64,000 nt of DNA. Source: Edaphochlamys debaryana. Taxonomy: Eukaryota > Chlorophyta > Chlorophyceae > Chlamydomonadales. A program made the position numbers and the translations under genes. Every line of letters starts with the position of its first letter. The first letter of the stretch is position 1. The stretch spans positions 744,001 to 808,000 of the forward strand of contig JAEHOE010000007.1 in NCBI GenBank assembly GCA_016858145.1, written 5' to 3'. A model generated the notes under the pieces. It did not search any database and was not told the origin of the DNA. It was given only the letters and a program-made list of their open reading frames with translations. Positions 35,010-44,147 of this stretch are shown one piece after another.

Positions 35010-37865
35010 TCACCACTTGTACCGCGGCCCCCACGTGCCGTTAGTAAGCACGACGCCAGGGGGCAGCAGCACGCCCGACTGCCACTGAGACGCCTGCATG
35101 GGATTGCCAAGCAAGCAGTACGGAACGGAATCAGGTACGGCATGCGGGATACGGCATACGGTGAGCGACAAGCGACAGACGCGAGTGCCAAGACCTGAGC
35201 TGTGAGGGTGAGCGTTTAATGTTTCACCAAATCCTCTTGCTTCGCTTAGAATACTCGGGGCCCAGCCCAAACCAACCCACCTTGGGCGCGGTGGGGTGGC
35301 GCTGGCGGAAGTCGGGCGGGAACTCTCCGCGCATGTTGACCTCCGGCCACGCGGGACCTTCAGTGAACTTGAGCCAGCAGTCGCCCTTGGTGTGGTGGTG
35401 GGCGTCGGGCTCAAAGCACACCTGCGGGCGCAGGGGCGGGGGGCGGGGGTGCAGGGTGGTTGAGGTCTCCTTAAAGCAGCGCCCCATAGCGTTGGAGATG
35501 GCCAGCCAGAAGGGGTCGACCATGAGGCATGCCCCTCGGGGACAACCCGAGGCCAAGTCCCGAGAACCGAGACGTCAAGAGCGGGGATGCAGGCCGGATG
35601 GTTGGCAGAGAGCCCGAGCGAGGGCAGGACACCCATGAAGCCCTGGACGCGCAGCACCACGCGCTCGCCCGTCTGACCCCGGTCCGGTGCAGCTGCTTTG
35701 TGACAGTTAAATGCAAAGCCCGGTCCACCCCTCTCCGCTTACCTCGTCAGGGCAGTACGCGAAGGCGTTGCAGGGCAGCGCCTTGAATGGGCCTGGGCGG
35801 GTAGGGTCGGTGCGGGCGGTGCGAGTTGGGAGGGAAGCAGTGCTTGACGTCGGGTGTGGAGGCTGCACCGGCGGCATCAGCCGACCCACATCCATCCAGC
35901 CCACCTCCACGCCTCCGGCGGGCAGGGCACGAGGCCCTGAGGTGGCCGCACAGCTGCCGAAGCCCACCCCAAGCGCGCCACAGATCCCGCTAGCAACGCC
36001 AAACCCGGCCGCCCGATCGCCCCACCCACCGTCCACCGTGTTGGGCAGGTGCTTGAGGCAGTGCGCAGCGCACTCCTCCACGCTGTTCTTCTTGTTGTTG
36101 ATGCCCCAGAACCTGCGGACGTGCAGAGGGGGGTACGTCCGAGCAATGAGACAGGGAGTGGGAACGGTTGAAACCCCACACGTGTGCAGGTTGCGGGACT
36201 CGATGACCGAGATGCCCACCCCAGCACGAAAGCGGATGGAAGGCGCTCGTCAGGTGGCGGAGCGGGCGGCAGGCAGGCTCGAGACGCCAACTGCTGCTCC
36301 GTTATGACCCAAGTCGGCTGACGCAGCCAGCCAGCGGCCCGCCCAGTCACAAAACTCTGCGCCCCATCCCCCAAGGCACCAGGGCACTCCCCCCCGGAGC
36401 ATGACACTCCGCGCAGATACGCAACCTTCCCCACACTCCGCGCTCCCCTTCCCAAACCTCCGCTCCCCTCCGCCCTCGGCCTCACACTGCGAGTCCGTCG
36501 TAGTCTGCCTGCTTCTCGATGTGAACCACCAGGTCGCCCTGCTTGCCGCCGCCCGCGTAGTAGGCGTTCCACCACTGGGCAGTGGGGGAGTCCTCCAGGC
36601 ACTTGGGCACCACGTGAGCGTAGCTGCGGGGCGGTTGGTGGTTGGGTGGGGGAGTGGGCGCAGGTGGTGGGGGCACAGGTGGTGCGGAGGGCGGATGGGT
36701 GAGTGCTTGGGAAGCGGCCCCGGGAGCGGCGTGGGAGCTCGGGATCGAGTGAGCCTGGCGCCTGGTACCTGGCTTTCCCGGCGCATGCGGTTGCGTCAAC
36801 CTCTAACATGCATGGTCGCTTGGTGAACCCAGTGCGTAGCTGCCTGCTCGCAGCCACGTCAGCCACGCCTGCACTCCATCCCTACGCGCCACTTCCTCCG
36901 TTCCCGGCGGCCGCTTCGCGCCTTTTCATGCTCTCCCCTAAGGCAAGGCAGTCAAGCTTTCCCATCCCGCCCAACAGCCATCGCCAGTAAGCTCCCGCCC
37001 CCCTTAGCTCCTGGCTCTCCCTCCTCCTGATACTGGGCCAGGAAAGGGCACCATGTCATCTCCCCGTCCATGGACTCGAGTGCTGCAGCTGCCGCCAGTC
37101 CCTGCCTCACCCGTCGATTGCCGGGGACCCACACACGCGGGCCGTCATGGCCTTGGTAGTGTTGGCCAGCTGCTCTGCGGCCAGCTTATCGGCAGCTGCC
37201 TTGGCGGCCGCCGCAGCCGCCACCGCCGGGTCTGCGGATGCGGGTGTGCGGGTGGGAGTATCGATCAGAGCCGTGATTGGGAACAGCGGGTGGTGCGGGA
37301 CAATGATGAGACCTGCGTGAGAGGCATGTTGTTGCGCCTCCGACTTGCCTTCCATCTGGCACCCCGTGAAGGCGCAGAAGGCCGAGGCCTTGTGGTGGTG
37401 GCTTAGGGAGAGGTGGATGTGCGTGGTCTTCAGGATCTGTGGGCAGGCGCAGCGGCAGGGATGGGAAGCATGCAATCGCTCCCGCGGGTAGAGGGGACGT
37501 TGGTTTGGACGTCGGTGCGTTGCACCAGCAATGCCACGGCATGACGGTTTGCAGCCCACCGCCAGCAAAGCCGCGGCAGTAGTCTCCCATTAGCCGCTGC
37601 CTCATGTGGGAAGCGAGACGGCCCGAACTCACGTGGTGGAAGTTCATGGTCAGGAAGCCGCTGTTGTGGGGTAGAGGTGGGGACGAGGTCAGGGCGGGAC
37701 TCAGCAGGCGGGCAGGCCACCCTCGCCACGACAGAGCGCGAACAGCCCAACGCACCACGCTAGCGCCAGAAGCGCAATCAGCACTGTCTTGAGGGGGTTC
37801 TGGGGCTTTTCGGGCACGGCTCCGGCTCCAGCCCCGGCAGCATGCTCTACATCAGGCTTCGTCAT
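35010..37865 (-). CDS. type II membrane protein with Cys-rich PAN/Apple-like domain
   Basis: Minus-strand exons 37865-37756, 37660-37633, 37436-37111, 36623-36486, 36112-36030, 35792-35743, 35421-35281, 35093-35010; 319 aa, every phase joining. The first 27 residues are a short cytosolic tail. A transmembrane segment (TVLIALLALACGFLTMNF) spans the first intron. A His/Cys region (HHHKASAFCAFTGC) and an Ala-rich linker follow. The C-terminal half carries the pattern expected of a PAN/Apple-like fold: WGINNKKNSVEECAAHC, then ALPCNAFAYCPDE, then VCFEPDAHHHTKGDCWLKF, ending with GVLLPPGVVLTNGTWGPR. This fits a lumenal or cell-surface protein of green algae, perhaps binding carbohydrate or protein. 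An extra exon encoding a peptide ISVIESRNLHT (about 36185-36220) between exons 4 and 5 cannot be excluded. The start lies 357 bp from the COX16 start on the other strand. Confidence 0.75.
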
Positions 37866-38221
37866 TTCCGCTGTTCTAGGGCCAGCGAAGGCGACGAGCC
37901 ACTAAGCGCGCTCGTCTGGCGCAGATCCGGTGCTTCTCGTATGCTCGGTGCGTTCCGCGGCAACAGCCCGCTCGCGCAAGCTACTCGAAAGAGCTCACGA
38001 ATGGCATTCCCCAAGTGTATGTCCAAGCTTAGCGCTTCACAGTAGTTTGTGCCGGGGGGAGCTCGCTGCAGAGCGCACCATGATGGCACCCGAGCTCGAT
38101 GCAGAGACAGCCGGCCCTCTGCGGCTCGCCGGTGTGTAAATTGCAGCGCTAACCTGCCGCCAACAAACATAGTTTCGCATCCGTGCCCTACATCCACAGT
38201 CCACGGTGCAGCTCTAGAAGG
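37866..38221. promoter_or_regulatory. candidate bidirectional promoter region
   Basis: A 356-bp gap between divergent start codons of the PAN-like gene and COX16. It must carry both promoters; no recognisable element is seen. Confidence 0.4.
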
Positions 38222-38772
38222 ATGACCCCGAAACAGAAGCTCAGCCTCATGCAGACCGCTGTACCGTTCATGTTCTTCATAGTGGGAGGCTGGTGGGGCC
38301 TATCGCAACTAGTGGAGAACAAGAACCGCATCCGCGTGAGTTGGGGATGCCGGATGCTTGATGGCGTGCCCCGGAACCGAGGCCGACCGGAACCGACCCA
38401 TGACTCCAACTGGACCGAGAGACGCGTAGCGTTGCGGAAACGTGTTCGGACGGCCTTCTCAGATCGTGCCTATGGCATAACCCCGCCTCTCCCAACCTTG
38501 CTGCTTGTGCCCCACGTGTGGTCACCCTTGCCCACGCGTGGCCACCCCTGCAGAACGCCACCCGCGGCTTGGACATGGTTGAGGAGCTGGATCCCCTAGA
38601 GGAGATGCGCCGGAAGTACGGCCTGGAGAACGGGGGCAAGCCGGTCGTGCGCCGGCGGCGGGAGGAGCCGAAGATGTCGTCACTGGAGGAGGAGCTTGAG
38701 CAGATGAACAAGAAGGTTGACTACCGCAATTGGGACTACCAGCCCGTTCCCCGGCCAGCCGACGAGGAGTAG
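38222..38772 (+). CDS. COX16: cytochrome c oxidase assembly factor COX16
   Basis: Two exons, 38222-38335 and 38554-38772, phase 0, 110 aa, close to the usual family length. Residues 13-32 form one membrane segment with the family signature PFMFFIVGGWWGLSQLVE. After a short basic stretch (ENKNRIR), the C-terminal soluble part has the typical EEMRRKYGLE, then SLEEELEQMNKKVDYRNWDYQPVPRP. COX16 sits in the mitochondrial inner membrane and helps assemble the copper site of COX2 and join it to COX1. The tiny two-exon structure and intact motifs suggest a functional gene. It is divergent from the PAN-like gene. Confidence 0.92.
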
Positions 38773-39724
38773 GAGCCGCCTCGGACTGCTTGAAGTATCC
38801 TATGGAAGAACCCTCGCAATTCCCTGTCAATTGTGCGCTACGGAGCAGCGCCCGTCACCCCGACCCCGCCCACGCCCAGCCGCCCACGCGTCGGGCGGAG
38901 CCTTCACATCCACCAGACTCCACCGGCAACCCTATGCTACTTGTGCTACACGAGCCAACGCTGTGACCGGAGCTGAGTTCGAGCATAAAGGCCGTCGGCC
39001 CATCCGCCCCGCCTCGAGCCTCTAGCAGCCGGCTCTGTCGCGTGCCAGGGTCACGCGGACAGCCGCAGGCACGTTGACGTGGGCGCCACAACGGGCTTAA
39101 GCGCATATTGGAACAAGTGCGTCGGCTTGCCGCTGGACAGGGGCAGGAGCCTGAGGAGGAAGCTGAGCAGTCGCCCGTGCCAGGGACTTGCCATTGAAAG
39201 TCGGTAGCGAGCTCGCCTTGGGCCCTAGGCTCCGACTCTGGCCGCGCCTGGCCGCCCCCCTCGGATGGTGGGGTACGTGCTGAAGCACGAGATGCTGGTT
39301 GTAACACGGACAAGGGCATCAGCCGGGAAGTCCCAGACGGGCCGTGGGGACCCTGGGTCGTGGACGCCTACCGGCTGCCGGCTTCTGTGCTTGCTGGGGG
39401 CGGGTGCGCTGAATGGAGCCACGCATGAGCAGGGGTGGGGGCAGAGGCAGGGCTGGCAAGCAGGGAGCAGTCCCCGGAGCTTGCATTGGGGACCACGGGG
39501 TGGGCGCCTTGCGACAGGGCACTGCGGCATCTCAAGCGGCACCAGTGCTGGGGGTGTGATGAGTGTTGCGCCCAGCTGAAGGTACAGCGGCTGTATTTGC
39601 GGTCTGATGGCCCCAGGTGGGCAGCTGGTGCTGGAGACCTGGAGTGTGTCCTCCTGATGTGGGTTGAAGAGCACGGTGACCGGGATGTCAAATGGTCTTC
39701 GGCAGTGTATGCGGTACGCGGTAC

Positions 39725-39745
39725 CGTTACGACAAGCGGGGGCGG
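39725..39745. repeat. short direct match to 46875-46895
   Basis: Twenty-one identical bases (CGTTACGACAAGCGGGGGCG plus one G) in the same orientation on both sides of the Penelope-like element. It could be a remnant of the element's terminal repeats or a coincidence in GC-rich DNA. Confidence 0.5.
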
Positions 39746-40191
39746 GGGGCATAGCCTCCATACAGTGCACTAGCAACAGGGCTATCTAGCACTACACGGA
39801 GCGGTATGCGCAGCAGATGTAGTCGGGGATGCGGCTGAGAACGGCTACGCTAGAGTAACCGGCATGCTGTTGCTGGCGACGGTGTAGAGCTGTGCCGGGT
39901 ACGTCGAGCAGGCTGATACAGGTCCTATGGGAGACAGGCGCGAATAGCACTTTCCTGAGCCGCTTGAAGAAGCCCCCAGCCGTGAAGCGTGCCGGTCGTC
40001 TATGGTCATCATGCGCGAGCGCTCACCTGCAAGCGGTAGAGACGAAGTCGACGAGTCAGCTGCCGAACTAAACGACCGTAGAATGCGGTGTGTGCAAATG
40101 CGAGCTGGGGGAAAGAAGCCGGCTGTGGCACGCCGCCTGAAGGCTGGGAGCTCCGTGCTGCCGTACGTGGCGGGCGGAAGATGCTTCTACG

Positions 40192-40212
40192 AAAAAAAAA
40201 AAAAAAAAAAAA
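40192..40212. repeat. A21 homopolymer
   Basis: A run of 21 adenines on the plus strand, striking in a genome this GC-rich. It could mark the tail of a retroposed sequence ending near 40212. Confidence 0.85.
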
Positions 40213-40372
40213 CCCGTCCCCGAACCCAGCCCGTGCGTCTAGGAGTGAAGCGGCGGGAGAAAGGTTGGTTTTGGGACCTAGGGCAAAACGAGTGCCCGGA
40301 AGGAGGCCAGCGGGAGCGGGAAGCCGGGAGCGGGGTGGCGACACGTAGGTGTGAGGTGGGAAGTAGCGTAGT

Positions 40373-40413
40373 CTGAGGCAGCTGCGCTCGTAGACGCTGG
40401 CCGCACCGACCGG
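40373..40413. repeat. dispersed repeat fragment, copy 2
   Basis: Similar to 23611-23650, same orientation. It lies about 160 bp after the A-run. Confidence 0.5.
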
Positions 40414-41085
40414 TCGCAACTACGCGGACGGAGCTGCGCATGGCTGGACGCGCTGGCTGGGCAGGTCGAGCTGGTGGGCGGCGAAGTCGAGGAGCCGTGC
40501 GAGCGTGCCGAAGCGATAGGGACGTGCGAGGCGTGTGCCGCTGAGGGTGGGGCCTGAGGCGTTGGCTGAGCGCGGCGGTCGGGGGACGGCGGCAGAGCCG
40601 CAGGCACAGGCACGGAGGCGGGAGGGCTGGGGCCCGAGGGGTGGCCGGGTGGGGACGACGGGCTGGGCGCCAGGCACGGAGGCGAGGGCCGGGGCTGCCG
40701 TTGGTGGGGCGGCGAAGGCGAAGCGTTATGCCTGTTTGCTACATGTCCGGGCTCCGCTGAGCTCCCCAGTGATGACAGCCGTTCCAAGAGAGAAAGCGCA
40801 AAATACCAAACTACCAACTGTCCTGCAGCGAGCAAGAGGGGACAGCTTCCGTAAAGACCAACAACGAAGGAATAGGGGACAAGGCGGGATGGTGGCGACG
40901 GAGCCCTGCTGCACCCGCTGATCCCCGGCTGCCCGCAACACGGGCCCCGCCCTACACCCGTACAACTGCCCGGCCACGCTCCCACGTAGCCTGTGGCCTG
41001 ACAGGCCGGTCTCCCCCGCAGCGCAGAACTCCAGAGACGACACAGGACTGGGCACCCGCGCCCGGCAAGGCGTCCAGGGGTGCGC

Positions 41086-41370
41086 CACGTCCCCGCGTGG
41101 CTGATGAATAAACCAAGCTGATATACCAAACAACGGAAACGTTAGACAGGCGATGCGCTGAGCTCCATAATAGCACCAAGATACCGAAGCAACCATCAGA
41201 GACGCGGAAGCCATCAACAGAAACGGAAGAACTACGCCTGGGCACCGCGCGGCGGATGTCTGACGCTAAATGAAAACCCGACAACCGAAGGAAACGAACG
41301 GAGAGCGAAGCGCTGAGCTGCATACGACCAGGACACGCTGGAAACTACCATAGGATCGGAAACCGCAGAT
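41086..41370. repeat. two diverged tandem repeats, about 140 bp each
   Basis: Units at about 41090-41225 and 41250-41370 share, in order, a CGCG(T/C)GGC(T/G)GATG start, a GGAAACG block, GCGCTGAGCT(C/G)CATA, and an A-rich GGAA block. On the minus strand both read as related peptides with VSW followed by AQR. They sit directly downstream of the retroelement's last coding stretch and may be its 3' untranslated repeats. Confidence 0.6.
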
Positions 41371-41428
41371 ACACACGAGAATGGCTTAGAAACGTCCGCA
41401 ACCGGCGGGGGGGCAGCCTGTGCTCCGC

Positions 41429-42439
41429 TTACGTTGTGCTGTTGCCGTTGCCGTTGGGGCCATACCGGATCCAGCCACCGTACGGCCCGAGGGTGGGATC
41501 GAGCATGAGGAAGTCCCAGAGGTCGTCGTCGGGTCCGTAGGGCTGAGGCTGTTGGGCGGCGGCGGCAGGTGGCGGGGCGGGAGGGGCGGCAGCCGGGCGC
41601 CCGGGGCCGGGCCGGCGGCTCCAGCGGGCACGTGCGCTGCACCGCCGGGCGGGGCAGCGGCGGCGCCATACGGCGGAGACATGATGTCGGCTGCGCGCAT
41701 GGCCGCGTCGTATGCGGCGCTGTGGGCGTGGTCGAGCATGGCGGCGTTGTGTGCGTACAGGAGGGCGTTGTACGCGAGGACGCAGGGTGGCGGTGGGGGC
41801 CAGCCGGGCGGCTGCGGGGGCAGGGCGGCGGCGGCGGCTGCAGGGGCTGGCGGCTGGGGTGGGGCAGCGGCGGCGGGGGGCGGGCCTGGCGGAGGTGGCG
41901 GCTGACCGGGGGGCGGCGGCGGTGGGGGCGGGTCTGGCGGCGGTGGCGGTGGCGGCGGGGGTGGGCGGTGGCGGTGGCGGTGGCGGTGGCGGTGGCGGTG
42001 GCGGTGGCGGTGACGGTGGCGGTGACGGTGGCGGTGGCGGGGGCGGCATGGCGGGTGGCGGGAAGCGGGCCGGGGCGGGGGGTGGCGGAGTAGGCGGGGG
42101 CGCTGGTGGTGGGGGCGTGGGCGGCGGTTGGGGAAGGGCGGTTTGGCGCCACAGGTGCAGGTCCATGTTGGCTTGCAGCCACGCGTGGCACCAAGGGTTA
42201 ATGCGCAGGGTGTTGGGGGGGAACGCAAGGAGGAGGTAGCGGACGTGCGCGAGCGCGGAGGCCGAGAGTCGGGCGAAGGGTGGGGGCGAGGGCAGGGACC
42301 CGCTGGCCAGTGCGTGTCGCCAGGGTTCGGCGAGGCGCTGTATGAGCATATCGGAAATGAGGTAGTCGGGTGGGCAGCCTGGGGGCGGGGGGAGGCCGGG
42401 GTGGAGTCGGTGCCAGCGGCAGGTGAGTAGGACGACCAC
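41429..42439 (-). pseudogene. PLE frame 3: C-terminal domain
   Basis: Minus-strand frame with LLTCRWHRLHPG, then YLISDMLIQRLAEPW, ALAHVRYLLLAFPP and WCHAWLQANMDLHLW. These look like a real domain following the reverse transcriptase thumb. It then passes through a (CCACCG)n-type Pro/Arg tract and ends DDDLWDFLMLDPTLGPYGGW before the stop. It begins within the G-rich tract and lacks a start of its own. The domain function is not known to me; it is inferred to be the element's C-terminus because strand, spacing and bias match. Confidence 0.6.
41966..42040. repeat. (GGTGGC)n hexanucleotide tract
   Basis: About 11-12 tandem units with few changes, inside the C-terminal coding part of the retroelement. 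Slippage here could shift the reading frame only by whole codons, because the unit is 6 bp. Confidence 0.85.
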
Positions 42440-43080
42440 TGGCTGCCTGCGCGGCGGCGGCGGCGGGGGCGGCGGTCGGGGAGGCGGGGGAATAGGAGGC
42501 GGGGGCGGAACAGGGGGGGGCGGGGGCGGGGGCGGACTGGGGCTAGGGGGAGGCGGTGGCGGCGGTGGGGGTGACGGCGGCGGGGGAGGGGGCGGCGGTG
42601 GCGGCGGCGGGGGTGGTGGTGGTGGGGGGGGTGGGGGCGGGGGCGGCGGCGGGAGAGGTGACGGCGGCGGGGGCGGCGGGGGCGGGCGGGGGCGGCGGGG
42701 GCGGAGGCGGGGGCGGCGTGGGCGGAGGCAGAGGCGGTGGGGGTGGGGGAGGCGGCGGGGGAGGCGGCGGGGGAGGTGGCGGGGGTGGGGGAGAGGCGTT
42801 GTTCGGCGGCGGTGGCGGCGGTGGTGGCGGTGACAGCGGTGGCGGCCTCGGCGGCGGCGGCGGAGGCAACGGCAGCGACGGGTGGAGACCGTGGAGGTTG
42901 GTCGGGTGGGGTGGCGGGGGGGGCAGGGGCGGGGGAGGCGGGAACGGCGGCGGCGGGGGGAAGGGGGGCGGCGCTGGGAGGGGCGGCGGAGGTGGTGGGA
43001 GTGGCGGCGGCGGCGGAAGGGCGGGCGGCAGGGGGAGCGGGGGCGGCGGAGGGAGGGCGGGTGGGGACACAGCGGGGGCG
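42440..43080. repeat. G-rich low-complexity tract
   Basis: More than 600 bp dominated by GGCGG and GGGGG blocks on the plus strand, coding for poly-Pro on the minus strand. It separates the reverse transcriptase core from the C-terminal domain and contains the second change of frame. Confidence 0.85.
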
Positions 43081-44147
43081 GCGGCTGGCGTCAGGGCAGT
43101 TGCCTGTTCCGTGGGCACGAGGCGGAGGAGGGTGGCGACGGAGGGGTGGCCCGGGACCGTGCCGAGGTGTCGGCGGTGGAAGGTCCGCACGGCGCGAATG
43201 AGGAAGGACCGGGGGTACCCGCGCTGATGCAACCGGACGAGGGTGGTGGAGGAAGCCGCTGCGAAGGCTGGTAGGTAAGAGCTGGTGCGGGCGTGGGACA
43301 GGAGGGCGTGGACCACGACGTTGCGCTTGGTGTGCGTGGCGGTCATGGAGGCGTAGGGGGAGTAGCGGGCGAGGGGGAGGGCGGCAAAGGGGGGGCTCCC
43401 GAACCGGCTGTACGGCGCGAAAGTGTAGACCACGTGGGACGGGTGGATGGGGTGTGGGTGGGCGGTGATGGTGAAGGTGAGGTAGGGCACAGCGGGGTGT
43501 TCGGGGGTGGAGGAGGCCGAGACGGTGAGCTTGAGTTCGGGCGGGTAGACACCGTGGAAACCATGGAAGGTGGAGTCCGTGTACATGAGGGAGGTGAAGA
43601 AGGGGTTGTGGACGCATCCCACATCGTCCGTGTACCTTAGGGTGTTCACAAAGGCGAGGAGGATATCGAGTGCGAGGGCGGGGGAGGGGGGCGGCGGTGC
43701 GAGGAGGAGGTCCATGCCGGTGGCGGTGGAGGGGGGCGGGGGGGAGAAGGCGGCGGCGTACAGCTGGCGCATGAACTGGAGTTCGGGGTAGGCGAGGGCG
43801 AGGTTGGCGGCGAAGGAGGCGAAGTTGGCGCCCATGGCCACGCCGCTGACCTGCAGATGGTGTTCGCCGCGGTAGCTGGCGGTGGCGGAGGAGAGGAGGG
43901 TCTTGAGGAGCTTTAGGATGTCAGCGCCCGAGAGAGTGTACGTGCCGGCGGGGGTGGGCTGGATCGGAGCGCCGGGGGCGGGGGCGGGCAGCCAGGCGAT
44001 GGCGGCGGGGTCATGGATGGAGAAGCGGAGGAAGGCGGCCGTGGGGTGCAGTTCGGTGAACACCTGGCGCACGAGGTGTCCAATGTTGGCGTTCAGCAGG
44101 TCGTGGGGCAGGTTGGTGAAGAGGCGCTCAACGTCAAAGGTCTGCAC
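42543..44147 (-). pseudogene. PLE frame 2: reverse transcriptase catalytic core
   Basis: The open frame begins within the preceding one and carries the catalytic palm: FDVERLFTNLP (motif A with the first Asp), GVAMGANFASFAANLALA (motif B), and RYTDDV (motif C, YTDD at about residues 172-175). A thumb-like region with RGYPRSFLIRAVRTFHRR follows. The last 180 or so codons are almost all Pro, encoded by the G-rich tract, and end at a stop. No independent start codon is plausible (the first codon is GTG), so this is the downstream part of the interrupted polyprotein. Confidence 0.8.

Larger units (their letters stand above)
38773..41428. other. gene-free stretch next to the retroelement
   Basis: No gene supported. 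It holds a 21-base A run (40192-40212), a repeat fragment (40373-40413) shared with 23.6 kb, diverged tandem repeats (about 41086-41370) and a 21-nt match to the far side of the retroelement (39725-39745). Part of it may be the 3' tail of the element. Confidence 0.5.

Noticed and set aside
36185..36225. Extra exon of the PAN-like gene encoding ISVIESRNLHT
   Set aside because: No acceptor with fitting phase was found upstream, and the model is complete in phase without it. Still possible.
41099..41140. Possible hammerhead ribozyme core (CTGATGA ... GAAAC), as known in some Penelope elements
   Set aside because: It is on the strand opposite to the element and I see no stem II pairing between the two boxes.
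42423..43640. Long plus-strand open frames rich in Gly
   Set aside because: They are antisense shadows of the retroelement's poly-Pro coding tract.
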